NCBI RefSeq assembly: GCF_029852145.1
Contig: NC_079972.1
Location: forward strand, 210,901-274,900
DNA length: 64,000 nt
Origin: Microplitis mediator
Taxonomy: Eukaryota; Arthropoda; Insecta; Hymenoptera; Braconidae
Direction of reading: 5' to 3'
Positions 44,909 through 56,599 of the stretch are shown here, piece by piece; the first letter of the stretch is position 1, and each line of letters begins with the position of its first letter. Made by a program: the position numbers and the translations under genes. Under the pieces are notes generated by a model. That model was not told the DNA's origin, made no database searches, and saw only the letters and a list, made by a program, of their open reading frames with translations.

Positions 44909-46856
44909 CACTCCTCACATAAATTAAGGGAGCAAGAAAAAAATCCAAATTTTTGGGGGATTTTCAACAGGCTGTATCTTGTAGAAAAATGGTCGTACAG
45001 CAAATAAAAAAAAAGCAAATTGTAGCTCTAAGTGTCTAGTTTTTGGATCTGAGTTTGAAAAATTTTTTAAAAAATTTTTTTTCGAGTAATCTTAAGAAAA
45101 CCACAAAAAAAAAAATTTTCGATATTTTTGTGTTTTTTTTTTTTATCCTACGGACTTGGAAAAAATTATTTTCACTTAACCTCTATATGGACCGGATAAC
45201 TTGTTTATTCAGCTTTAATTTGTTTTTATAAAGATCTTGATACGAGAATTTCTCGCTGAGATATCGGTGTTTGAGTGGAAAAAGGTCATTTTGTCTTTGA
45301 TTATCAATATCTCAGCAACCAATGATTGCACAGAAAATTCAAGGTTGGTTTCGAAAACTTGAATAAATTCTCTACAAGAATTGGCTATTGATTGTTTGAT
45401 AAAAAAATTTTTTTCAATCATTACATGAATTTCAAAAAGCCACCAAAAAAGGGCTTTTCGTGGTTTTTTGGAAAATCAAGCGCCTACTCAAAAATATCGC
45501 GGAAGTCACTAATGTTAAGTGTGCCTTTTACTGTTCAATATACCCACAAAAACCCTACCAAGTTTCAATTTAATCCAGCCAACCGTTTTTTTATCCCACT
45601 TGATTGAATTTTTGAAAAAATTAAAGGAGCAAGAATTTCGCTCCGAAAAGGTCATAATTATTATTAAAAATTAAAAAAAAATTTTTTTTTTCATTTTGCT
45701 CTCAATTCTGTATCAGTGACTTGGTAAATTTGAAAATAAAAAAAAAAAAAGCAAAATCAAAAATTTTTGAAAAAAATATTCAAAAATTAAAAAAATTTTT
45801 TTTTTTTTAAATTTCTTTTAAATTGGCTGAAAATTAAAAAAAACATAGCGACTCACATTCTCACCGATTTTCCTCTTTCGGACTTTAATTGACCTTTGGG
45901 TAACGCTAATGCCAGCGGTGATTTTTTTTTAATTTTTAGCCAATTTAAAACAATTTTTTAAAAAAAAAATTTTTTTAATTTTTGAATATTTTTTTCAAAA
46001 ATTTTCGATTTTGCTTTTTTTTTTTTTATTTCTAAATTTATTAAGTCACTGATACAGAATTGAGAGCAAAATGAAAAAAAAAATTTTTTTTTAATTTTTA
46101 ATAATAATTATGACCTTTTCGGAGCGAAATTCTTGCTCCTTTAATTTTTTCAAAAATTCAATCAAGTGGGATAAAAAAACGGTTGGCTGGATTAAATTGA
46201 AACTTGGTAGGGTTTTTGTGGGTATATTGAACAGTAAAAGGCACACTTAACATTAGTGACTTCCGCGATATTTTTGAGTAGGCGCTTGATTTTCCAAAAA
46301 ACCACGAAAAGCCCTTTTTTGGTGGCTTTTTGAAATTCATGTAATGATTGAAAAAAATTTTTTTATCAAACAATCAATAGCCAATTCTTGTAGAGAGTTT
46401 ATTCAAGTTTTCGAAACCAACCTTGAATTTTCTGTGCAATCATTGGTTGCTGAGATATTGATAATCAAAGACAAAATGACCTTTTTCCACTCAAACACCG
46501 ATATCTCAGCGAGAAATTCTCGTATCAAGATCTTTATAAAAACAAATTAAAGCTGAATAAACAAGTTATCCGGTCCATATAGAGGTTAAGTGAAAATAAT
46601 TTTTTCCAAGTCCGTAGGATAAAAAAAAAAAACACAAAAATATCGAAAATTTTTTTTTTGGTGGTTTTCTTAAGATTACTCGAAAAAAAATTTTTTAAAA
46701 AATTTTTCAAACTCAGATCCAAAAACTAGACACTTAGAGCTACAATTTGCTTTTTTTTTATTTGCTGTACGACCATTTTTCTACAAGATACAGCCTGTTG
46801 AAAATCCCCCAAAAATTTGGATTTTTTTCTTGCTCCCTTAATTTATGTGAGGAGTG
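44909..46856. mobile_element. 1,948-bp near-perfect palindrome inserted in Jockey ORF2 (TA duplication)
   Basis: Ends CACTCCTCACATAAATTAAG (44909) and its complement (46856) are flanked by TA at 44907-44908 and 46857-46858. Removing the element plus one TA restores the ORF2 reading frame (HGK-LLS-EGINLDE). Arms of about 950 bp are practically identical: three frames of 62, 71 and 68 codons occur with the same predicted peptides in both arms on opposite strands. The central spacer near 45880 is small. Such fresh symmetry implies a recent insertion or arm-to-arm gene conversion. Confidence 0.92.
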
Positions 46857-47258
46857 TATTATCTGAAGGTATTAACCTAGATGAAATCACACTAACATCT
46901 CCCAAAGAAATTCAAACAGCAATAAAAAACACAAGACCAAGAAAAGCACCGGGCCCCGATGGCATCCAAAACATTATTTTAAAAAACCTTCCAGAGAAAG
47001 CACTAGTCCAACTAACACACATCTTTAATAACTGTTTGAAATTAGCTTACTTCCCTACATACTGGAAAACAGCACATGTACTTGCTTTCAAAAAACCAGG
47101 AAAAGATAAACTCTTTCCACAAAATTACCGACCCATTAGTTTATTATCCTCTCTTAGCAAACTCTTTGAATCAATAATACTCAATAGAATAAAAAACTTT
47201 GAAAAACATAACAACATCCTAATAGACGAACAATTTGGCTTCCGGGCAAAAAGAAGTA

Positions 47259-48892
47259 GAGCAAGATCACGTCAAGTGGACCCCCCATTTTCCACTTGGT
47301 CATGAAAATTAAGTCTATGTATTTTTTTCGTATGTAGTCACTATGAAAAATTAATCCCTCAAACGATTTTTCAAAATTTTCATTTTAACAACAATTTTTT
47401 TTACAATGAAAATTTTGAGTACTTTTAATTAAAAAATAGATTCCAAAACAACCGTTAAAGATAAATTAATAAAATTTCCAGGATTTATTGTCGAATATCT
47501 ATATTTTATAAAAATATTAATAGCATAAAATTATTTGTTTATTATCCCATTGTTAATTAACTTTTAAGTAAACAAATGAAAATTTCATTGACTTCTCCCT
47601 CAAAAAATGAAACTTTTTTTCATGGGTTACATGCGTTTATTATTAAAGTTTAAGATCCCAAAAGAAAATTTGAGTGCTCGTGATTAGTTTAAACAATATG
47701 AATTTATTTATCACCGCGCGCCGGTCGCTGAGCGTTCTCAATACAGTGCGCGGCCGAGAGTCTCAAGCTCTACTGCAGCTTTGGTTAGTCATAATTGAAA
47801 GTAACATTTAAAAATATTATTACTAAACAAATTTTATTTTTTTTAAACAATATCATGATTAATACAATAAAATAATTTTTTATTATTAAACTGAGACAGG
47901 GAAAACTAACTGATAATTAAGTTCAATTATTATATAGTTTTCCCTGATTATTGGTTAATAAATAATTAATTTATTATTAATTAGATAATAATAATTTCTA
48001 AGTTATTATTGATTAATAATTAAGTTTAGTTATATGTCAGTTTTCCCTGATTATTGTTTAATAAATAATTAATGTATCAATAATTACTTGATAATAATTT
48101 ATAAATTATTATTAATTAATAATTAAGTTTAGGTATTACTTATTTTTGCCTGATTATTATTTAATAAATAATTAATGTGTTAATAATCACTCAATAATAA
48201 TTTCTAAATTATTATTTATTAATAATAAATTTAATTATTAGTTTGTTTTCTCTGTTTCAATTTAATAATAAAAAATTATTTTATTGTATTAATCATGATA
48301 TTGTTTAAAAAAAATAAAATTTGTTTAGTAATAATACTTTTAAATGTTACTTTCAATTATGACTAACCAAAGCTGCAGTAGAGCTTGAGACTCTCGGCCG
48401 CGCACTGTATTGAGAACGCTCAGCGACCGGCGCGCGGTGATAAATAAATTCATATTGTTTAAACTAATCACGAGCACTCAAATTTTCTTTTGGGATCTTA
48501 AACTTTAATAATAAACGCATGTAACCCATGAAAAAAAGTTTCATTTTTTGAGGGAGAAGTCAATGAAATTTTCATTTGTTTACTTAAAAGTTAATTAACA
48601 ATGGGATAATAAACAAATAATTTTATGCTATTAATATTTTTATAAAATATAGATATTCGACAATAAATCCTGGAAATTTTATTAATTTATCTTTAACGGT
48701 TGTTTTGGAATCTATTTTTTAATTAAAAGTACTCAAAATTTTCATTGTAAAAAAAATTGTTGTTAAAATGAAAATTTTGAAAAATCGTTTGAGGGATTAA
48801 TTTTTCATAGTGACTACATACGAAAAAAATACATAGACTTAATTTTCATGACCAAGTGGAAAATGGGGGGTCCACTTGACGTGATCTTGCTC
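47259..48892. mobile_element. 1,634-bp palindrome inserted in Jockey ORF2 (AGTA duplication)
   Basis: Ends GAGCAAGATCACGTCAAGTG (47259) and its complement (48892) are flanked by AGTA on each side. Keeping one AGTA restores the frame (AKRS-TIHQLTRI), matching copy 1. Arms of about 630 bp are near identical. The spacer of about 370 bp (47890-48260) is made of diverged AATTATTAATTAAT-type words. The termini, target length and sequence differ from the other palindromes, so this is a separate family. A 4-bp duplication suggests a transposase class other than Tc1/mariner. Confidence 0.9.
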
Positions 48893-49936
48893 AGTACAAT
48901 ACATCAATTAACTAGAATCACCGCATTTGTATCCAATAATTTTAACTGGAATAAGTCAACTGCGATGGCACTTCTAGACATAGAAAAAGCGTTCGACACG
49001 GTGTGGCATCGTGGCTTGATTCTGATTCTGCTAGAAGCTAACTTTCCCATCTATCTTATTAAAATTATCTTTAGTTATCTGTCAAATCGATCTTTCAAAG
49101 TCATTATTAACAATGTAGCTTCCAGAAAACAAAATGTAGTAGCAGGGGTGCCTCAGGGCTCGATACTTGGTCCTACATTATTTCTTTATTTCATCAACAA
49201 TATACCCAGAGATGCACGCATACTGCTTGGGCTCTTCGCTGACGATACCGCAGTAGCCGTAGCATCCTGGAGTAAAAAACTTGCAATAGACTTACTACAA
49301 AAACATTTAGATAAAATTAATGATTACTTTAGTAGATGGAAAATAAAAATGAATGCAGCTAAAACAGAACTAATTATATTTAGTCATAAAAGAAAATTAA
49401 AAAAGAATGAAGATGACTTAAAAATTAAAATGAATGATGAAATAATACAACCAAAAAATAATGTTAAGTACTTAGGCGCAATATTAGATGATAAGTTACG
49501 CTTTAATGAACAAATTAAAACAGCCTGTGATAATACCAATAAAATTAAAGGTATCTTATATCCACTAATTTGCAGGAAAAGTAAATTAAGTCTAAAAAAC
49601 AAAACGATTTTGTATAAGAGCATGATTAAACCGCTTCTACTTTATGCTGCGCCTGTCTGGAGCAGCACTAGTAAAGCAAATATTAACAAAATAAAAATCT
49701 TAGAAAATAAAACGCTCAGGATGATATGTAATTCTAAACCATTCACATCAAATAAAAAATTACACGAGCATGCACAAGTTAATGACATATACGATGATAT
49801 TTATAAACAAACCAAATTATTTTATGAACACCGAACTGGACATTTAAGTATATTAAAAAACCTGTTATTTAATAATATTAATGAAATACCGTTTATAATA
49901 AAGCACAAGCTTCCAAACAAACTTTTCCTAAAATAA

Positions 49937-50666
49937 CATATCACTATTCAAACCTGTACATATTGTAAATAATGTATTTATTTATTTATTTATTTATGCC
50001 TAGTTTAAGTTAGATTAAGTTAGTTAGTAAGTTGACATACATGTTCAGTGGAATTTTTTAAATTTTTTACCACGCAATAACTTATTTATTGTTTTTTACA
50101 AACTAAAATATGAATTTATAAAAATATAAACAATTGGTTAAGTCTACTCAGATAGGAACAATTTAAGAGAATATAAACATAAAATATGTAACAAAGTTAT
50201 GTAATACAAACTGATAAATAAAGAGATTTTTAAAATGAACAAAACGAACGAACGAAACGCGGCAGCGCATTAATTCTTGAGCAGTCTGACTGGCAAGAAT
50301 ATCTCAACTGATAGCGTGCAAGGCTATTGCGATCTAAACTTACTAACTACTCAAATGCGCAAGCTTGTTTAGTCTCCAGCTCTGATCTCAAACCAAATCA
50401 GTTCTTTTTAGAACTCTCCACCAGTTGACTAGCACTTCTCAGCGCTAGCCAACTCGACCTCCGGGTCAAGTAAGAAAACTTATCATACCAGTTCTTCTCA
50501 GGACTTCTCTGCAACTAACGTAATATTCAAACCAACGGTCTTTCTCAAGACCAAATCGGCCTTTCTCAAGGCCACCACATCACTCTTACGTAAGATTTTC
50601 TCTTCAATACAAATCAATTAACCGGCAGACTACTCGTCTGAACAATCTCAAACCAAAAAAAAAAGA
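49937..50666 (+). other. Jockey copy 2 3' UTR with hairpin array and poly(A)
   Basis: GCGGCAGCGCATT near 50260 precedes ATTCTTG/CAAGAAT (50273-50300), TAGC/GCTA (50321), AGTTCT-TTTT-AGAACT (50400-50415) and GTTGACTAGC/GCTAGCCAAC (50424-50453). AGTTCT-TCTC-AGGACT (50490), GGTCTT-TCTC-AAGACC (50537-50552) and GGCCTT-TCTC-AAGGCC (50558-50573) follow, then A10. One GTTGACTAGC hairpin present twice in copy 1 is single here, and one loop differs (TTTC against TCTC) while its stem is kept. Confidence 0.75.
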
Positions 50667-50937
50667 TCGTAATGTTAGTCTGGATTAATTATAACAAATT
50701 TTTATTAAGTTAAATTTAAATTTTACAGTTACAGTAACCTCCGATGTAATTTTACATTTTTTGTCTTGAATGACGGAGCCATTACAATACACTTTTCTTT
50801 TTATTTCATTTTTTGTCGATGGAATTATTAACTTCAATGCTCAGTAAAATTTAATCAATCAGCGATAAGTAAAAACCAAAAATCAACATTTTTTTGATAA
50901 ATCAGAAACAAATTATATTTATATTGGAAATGAAGAG

Positions 50938-51167
50938 CCCGATGAAAAAAAATTTTATACAATTTTATAAAATTATATACAAAAAATGGCCCGATCCAAT
51001 TGTATACAACTGTATAAATTGTACACAATTTCTATATAAATTGTATACAATCGGATCGGGAATTTTTTCTATCCAATTATATATAGTCTATATATAATTC
51101 TATATAGTCTATATATAATTATATATAGTCTACACATAATTGTATAAAATCTTTTTTCATAGGGAGT
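50938..51167. mobile_element. MITE with CGATGAAAAAA/TTTTTTCATAG termini
   Basis: The left CGATGAAAAAAAATTTTATA is near-complementary to the right TATAAAATCTTTTTTCATAG. The interior has repeated TATATAGTCTATATATAAT words and CCGATCC/GGATCGG inverted blocks. It is related to the segment at 12803. Confidence 0.55.
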
Positions 51168-52457
51168 GAAAAAAAATTATTTTCTTAAGTCGAGTGTACA
51201 CGTATGAATTTGTTATGTCCAATAAATTTTTTTATTCAATTTATTTTATTTCATAAATAAATTTACGAAACTCCTCTTTACAAAAGCACGCGAAAACGCA
51301 GCGTCAGTTCTACCATCACTTATGCGTATGAAAAGTAGCGCGACGATTTCTGCAATAACGATTGACGAATAAATAAAAACTTGTCGTCATTTTCCACCAA
51401 TGACAACAATTTAATTACTCCCATCAAACATCAATCAAAGTTTTTAAATAGCCTGAGCACCATGGCTCAGGGCCTTAGTTGTTGATCAAATTTTCAGATC
51501 TCGAGTTCTACGGTATTGTATAAACGGTGTCGTGGTTGTTGATCAGATCTTTAAATTTCGAGTCCTACGGTCCGCGTAAACGGCGTCGATAGCCCGTAAT
51601 CTTATTGCAAAAATCTGTCCTAGACAAGGCAATAAGTAACCGTCCTTAATAAAAGGTACTAGGCCGATAGTTCCTATCGTGTAGCGGTATTATTTTATTA
51701 ACAGCGGTTTATCTTAAATTCAGATTCAGTTAAATTGTAAATTGATTAAGGTACTAGGCCGATATTTTCATATCGTGTAGCGGTATTCTTTTGTTATTTA
51801 CAATTATTATAAAAATCACTCCGACTCGATCGAATAGTGACACAAAAATCAAGTGTATTGTAGTCCGATCTCGGGTCGAGAAAATCTGCGCATAAAAAGC
51901 CATAAGGCTACATAAGGACGCATAATTTAAAAATAAGTAAAAGTAAATAAAATTAATAATAACCAAATTAAATGGTTTTATATCTTTTATAAGTGCAAAC
52001 CATTGTTACAGTTATAGTGTATAAGTGCTGTAATTGAAAAATTAAATAAAAAGACAAAAGATCATAATCTTAATTTAGTGAGTTCATTCGAGAATATTAC
52101 ATAAGATTCTATCCTACTACCCCAGCCGCGCCCATTCAACCAACTCCTTCAGGAAGAGGCCGAGTGAGCTGCAAAGTTCTGGAGGGATACAACCTGCCGT
52201 ACTAGAAGAAAGACTCATCTAAAGGTAAGTGAGAGACATTTAAAATATTTCCTCTCTATTGATCGATATATATAAATGCAACGTGACCAAGCTCGAAGGC
52301 GTTTGGGTTCGTACTCTTCGAAAAACCCACAATAAATAATAAATATAGGAAGTGAAAACCTTCCTCGTATTCTTTACTGTTGTCCGCATCCTCCAAATCG
52401 CTCGTTAAATTTTTCTATCGCTACCAAAGGGAGAAATCCCGGATAATTAATTTAAAT
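51168..52457. other. Non-coding stretch with a duplicated hairpin
   Basis: Near-duplicate blocks TCGAGTTCTACGGT/TCGAGTCCTACGGT (51495, 51560) precede a twice-repeated unit (51653-51692 and 51748-51788). The sequence near 52130-52220 (CCCCAGCCGCGCCCATTC ... GGTAAGTGAG) is GC-richer and ends in a donor-like site. It could be a leader or exon of an unrecognised transcript. No protein is recognised. Confidence 0.4.
51653..51788 (+). other. Two tandem covarying hairpins
   Basis: Both units read AAGGTACTAGGC, then a stem, then GTGTAGCGGTATT. The stems are CGATAG-TTC-CTATCG (51665-51679) and CGATAT-TTTC-ATATCG (51760-51775). The last stem base pair differs in a compensating way, which indicates selection for structure or a very constrained origin. 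Confidence 0.55.
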
Positions 52458-52753
52458 CTAAGCGGCGGACATAACAAATTCTTTTACCGCTCTTTTACAT
52501 ATAGGACACGGAATGCGGTAATTAACCGCCGCTTCCATCCGTGCTCTATGGGCATTTTGCAGTTTAAATTTGCATTCCAAGCGAAGACATTGATGCCCAC
52601 ACGGGTAGCAAACTATTCTCAGTACATTGGTGCAGCAGAAACTGCAAGCCGAGGCAGAATCATCCGCAATGTCGTCATCGAAATTCTGCCCTTCACTGCT
52701 CGTATGAATCCATGGTACTCCTTCAGGGTCGTTCATTAGTTCATGTTCATTAG
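52458..52753 (-). other. RING-finger exon (C3HC4) of the MULE-derived gene
   Basis: After the acceptor TTTTGTTACAG the exon reads NEHELMNDPEGVPWIHTSSE. The RING follows with Cys pairs CSFC, the PCGHQC centre, LEC and CPICKRAV, ending VMSAA at TAG. The spacing is that of IAP/MDM2-type C-terminal RINGs, which recruit E2 ubiquitin conjugating enzymes. The RING exon itself carries no stop or frameshift although exons upstream do. Fusion of a RING to a MULE transposase would be unusual; a shared transcript is inferred from matching splice phases. Confidence 0.7.
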
Positions 52754-53524
52754 CTGTAACAAAATTATTATCTTGTTTTAATGTTTCGAATATAAAATTT
52801 ACAAAAAATGTTTCGCTTACCATAATAATTAATATTATCAGCATCAACGTCAATTGGCTCATTATCGATCGCAGCAGGCAGATCAACAGCAACAGGCCGA
52901 TTAACAGCAACGGGCTAATCAACAGCAACAGGTCGATCAACAGCAACAGGCGGGTCAACAGCAATAGGCGGATCGACAGCAACAGTCGGATTAAGAGGTG
53001 GTGCATTTTCAAGGGCTGGTGCAAGGTCATTGCGCGGGTTTGATGGTGTAATTGGCGACAAAATTTTTAGCCTCAGCTCTCGGCTTGCACTAAAGTCATT
53101 AAAGATATCTGAAACATTATTGAAAAATCATACGATTATCTATACTTTCTAAGGTACGCAAAAATTACAAACGTTCTGGTATATAGATTACACAGTATAC
53201 TCACACTGTTGCCTCGTGAGAGCCGCATTAATGTAAGTCTCTACCTGGACTCGACGATTGCTCAGAATTTCAATATAGTCCGCCAAAATCATTCTGTGAT
53301 AATAATTTAGTTAATAATGGTAATCATTTACGTAGTTATAAAATTCATTCAGGAATATATATTTACCGATTGGCTAGCAAGCGTTCACACAGCACAGATA
53401 TTGTTGAGGATATGTCTATGGAGTCTATGAAAATGTGGAGCTGCATCCGGTTTGGAGTCTGTCCCCAAGAGCGAGTATTGTCACGAATTACATTCTTGAG
53501 TTTTTCTGCAATTAATCAGAAATT

Positions 53525-53528
<4 letters not shown>

Positions 53529-53577
<49 letters not shown>
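53529..53577. repeat. (TA)n microsatellite in an intron
   Basis: About 24 TA units in the intron between the 53948-53622 and 53505-53367 exons. Confidence 0.95.
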
Positions 53578-53580
<3 letters not shown>

Positions 53581-53981
53581 ATAAATTAATTAGGAGCACA
53601 TATAATTATGAAAAAGTTTACTTAAGAATTGCAACAACGATGGGTGTAGTTCACGCATGTTTGATAGGAGGCGGTGGTTAAACTGCTCGCAAACTTCATG
53701 TGGACCCCAGGGACTGTTTCAGACGGAAACTCTCATAGTCCCAGAAATGAAACGGCGCAAACTAAGCGAAACGTCGTGTAATTTGGATTCTCTCGCTCCA
53801 ATGGCCTTAAAAGCTGAACAATGATGTTTACCGCTTCTGTGATTTTTTCCTGCGGTATTACAGACAGAATCCAGCATAGGGTTTCTACTCGACTTGCAGG
53901 CATTCTCCGGCTTGCAAGTCGACGTTTCCGCCACTCTCGCGAAAAAACCTACCACAAAAAAAAAATATACGTGCGTTTATA

Positions 53982-55715
53982 CACTGTAAAAAATCGGGAA
54001 TGAATCCGGATTTAATTTCTATCCGAATTCACTCCACCACCGGAGTTCCGGAGTTTAAAAAAAATCACTCCACATACGCAGTGAATTAGGAGTTTTTTTT
54101 TAGCGGAGTGATCTCGGAGTGACGCGGATTTTATTTAACTTCGGCCCGGAGTTTTAAAATTATATGAATTCTATTAAACTGTTAAATAGTGAGTGTGTGC
54201 GAGTTCGCATGTGTGTGTGTGCAAGGATGTGTGTATGCGTATGTGTGTGCGTGAATGCGGGTGTTGTGTGTGTGTGCAAGAGCGTGTCTGTGCGAATGTG
54301 TGCGTGTGTTGGTGTTCAGGTGTGTGTGCGCGTGTGCATGTGTGTGTTCGGATGTGCGAATGTGTGCGTGCGTGTGTGCGAGAGCGTGTTTGTGCGAATG
54401 TGTGTTCAGGTGTGTGTTCGAATGTGTGTGTGCGTATCAGCTGATCAGTCATGTAATACGCGTGTTTTTACTTCGATTTTGTTCAGTTTAGTTATTATTT
54501 ATTAATAATATTTTTGTTGCGTGATCACAACTACATTCAAATTTGAATGTAGTTGCACTTCCGGCAAATAGAGGCAGCACCTACTGGGGCCTAGTGTCTA
54601 GCAATTAAAACTTGACTTGCGCAGTGCGACGCATGCGCGTATGAATTTCCTGCCTCGTGTCGAGAAGACCGACGCCATTATTCTTGCGTTCATAATTTCA
54701 AGTAACACGACGTGTTGTTCATAATCAATCAAATTTGCACTCATCTCGAGTAAATAAATAAAAGTAATTCATTAATTATATTAAGGGTTCATAACTCTCT
54801 ATGAAAATATAATTATTTTTATAACTGCGAGCACCGGTGCTCAGAAAATAAATAATAAAAAACATCAAGCAATCCAGTGATCTACAACCTGTTCCTGAGG
54901 AGGTTAATTCTACGGAAATTCGTACAGGTGCTTAATTACTAATTTATAAATTAATTCAAGTGCTCATAAAATTAAAAGAGTTTTATTATTTATTTAATTA
55001 TCATTATACTTAATTTCTAACTTAAATTAATGTTATCTTTCGCTCGGTAGTCTCTGCTGTCATGCTACCACGTGTTCAACAAATAAATTAAAATCAGTGT
55101 AATTTATTATGAGCTCATTAAATTCAACTCGATTAAGTGATCATTATTATTAAAACTCAATAACTAAATTAGTTATGCATTCAGTGCTATTGAAAATAGT
55201 AATTAATGTGTTCAATAATTAACTTCGCTCGGTCACCTCTGATTTCATGTTACTTTTTATTCTGACATTTTTGCGATCAACTCAGTGTTCAATTAAACTC
55301 AACTTAATTATTTTAATTCGTTTATTTACTCGAGCTCAATTCAATAATTTGTATTCAATCATTTACGTATTCATGAGCTCAGACATTTAACAGTATTGAT
55401 ATATCAAATCAACAATTTAATTTGTAACCCAGTGATATTTTGTGCTGTGACAAATAAAAATATTGTTATATTTTTAAATATGCGTATTTTTCCAACATCT
55501 TAACAACCAACCAGTCCTGGCATGCATTTATTTTATTATTATTGCAACAATTTTCAAAACTCCTTTCCGGAGTGAATTTCACTCCGGAAGAATTAATTTA
55601 ATAAACAAATTATCTACTCCGCGAAAACTTCCCTTCGGGGTGAATTTCACTCCAAGGAGAGTGAATCATTAAAAATTAATTCACTCCACATTCACTGAGC
55701 GAATTTTTTACAGTG
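53982..55715. mobile_element. 1.7-kb element with CACTGTAAAAAAT termini and TA duplication
   Basis: CACTGTAAAAAATCGGGAAT at the left and the complement of CACTGTAAAAAATTCGC at the right are flanked by TA (53980-53981, 55716-55717). Subterminal regions at both ends are rich in CACTCC/GGAGTG and CTCCGG words. The interior holds a GT-rich minisatellite and direct repeats with TTCGCTCGGT (55039, 55227). No transposase is seen. It sits in intron 4 of the MULE-RING pseudogene. Confidence 0.75.
54184..54435 (+). repeat. GTGTGCG-type minisatellite
   Basis: About 250 bp of GTGTGTGCGAGTGTG-like units on the plus strand. Cys/Val- or His/Thr-rich frames across it are artefacts of the repeat. Confidence 0.92.
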
Positions 55716-56464
55716 TATATTTTATCATTGACATTAATTTCTAATCAAATATATTACCCGAGCAGTGGTGATAAATGAGCTTCGGCACTGAGCATTTGGC
55801 ATCGTTTTCCGGATCGATTGTAGGAGACAAGGATCAAATTCACAGACAATGAATCGTATCGTTTCTGTGACACTAGGAACTTGTAGTATTATTCACTGCC
55901 AGATTGCTTTAAAGAGTAACAGCGATCGGGTCTGACATAACACAGCTAGTATTAGGACCCCCTGTGTAAATAAAAATAAAAATATTTAGATGTACTGACA
56001 GCACAGTTAAAGTGTTAAGTACATTTTTTGCGGGAAAAATACAATATTTACCCTATTCCCTCGTCGTAAAATAGTACTAAAGAGTAGGCCAGCTCGAGGT
56101 AGAAGCGGTACACACTAGAATTGAAAATGTGATATAGGATAAAAATATATCAAGAAGAAATATATGAGGAAAGAAAAAATAAATTAAAAATTGTGACGCT
56201 AACAAAGATATTTTACCTGAAAAGTCATATCCACATGCCACTCATCGATTACAAGTTCTTGCAGCATGTTTCTATCTCCAAATATGTATCCTTTTTCATC
56301 ACTGCCTGACCTGACTTCTCCTAGGTAAATTGATTCGACTGGTTAAAAAGTCAGGAACAATAAACCCAGTTCCCCAAAAGAAGTCGGTATGACAATATTT
56401 GGATTTCGGGTTTTAGATCGAAAAAGATTTCGCCTGTAACAATTAATAATAATATAAATTTGTG

Positions 56465-56599
56465 CACGGAAAAAAATAGGTACTGCAACAGGACACATCC
56501 TGTGGGAGCAACAGAATAAATCCTGTGAGAGCAACAGGATAAATCCTGTAAGAGCCACAGGACAAAATCCTGTTGCAGCACCTATTTTTTTTTTCCGTG
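56465..56599. mobile_element. Short palindromic MITE with CACGGAAAAAAA ends
   Basis: CACGGAAAAAAATAGGTACT and its near-complement enclose several AACAGGA-ATCCTGT/GGAGCAACAG units. It lies in the intron after exon 1 of copy iii. A related, larger palindrome lies at 62030-62345 in copy iv. Confidence 0.75.

Larger units (their letters stand above)
43637..49936 (+). pseudogene. Jockey ORF2, broken by two stops and two palindromic insertions
   Basis: ATG 43637 overlaps the ORF1 stop (an alternative Met lies at 43625). The endonuclease is readable (SHWNANGL, NETK, GDFNSKHTYWN, TDHLPI). The frame stops at TAA 44498-44500 and TGA 44582-44584, then continues as relic (SNNTLWQTAKAFTKQ). It is interrupted at 44909 and 47259 by palindromes. 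Between them the fingers region reads RKAPGPDGIQ, NYRPISLLSSLSKLFES and EQFGFRAKRS. After 48892 the palm and thumb read LDIEKAFDTVWH, AGVPQGSILGP and FADDTAVAVA, to TAA 49934-49936. Each insertion joins back in frame when one copy of its target duplication is kept. Confidence 0.9.
41938..50656 (+). mobile_element. Jockey-clade retrotransposon copy 2, with two nested palindromes
   Basis: Colinear with copy 1 over the 5' region, ORF1, ORF2 and hairpin-rich 3' UTR, and ending in A10 at about 50657-50666. About 3.6 kb of the span is two later insertions (44909-46856 and 47259-48892). Without them the element is about 5.1 kb, the same as copy 1. Confidence 0.9.

Noticed and set aside
45043..46722. 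Six frames of 62-71 codons, pairwise identical
   Set aside because: They lie in the two arms of a palindromic element and mirror each other; there is no protein-like composition (K/F/N from A/T runs).
52380..52739. 119-codon plus-strand frame
   Set aside because: It is antisense to the RING exon, whose zinc ligands and splice sites make the minus strand the coding one.
54164..54505. Cys/Val-rich and His/Thr-rich frames on both strands
   Set aside because: They are translations of a GTGTGCG minisatellite; all frames stay open because of composition.
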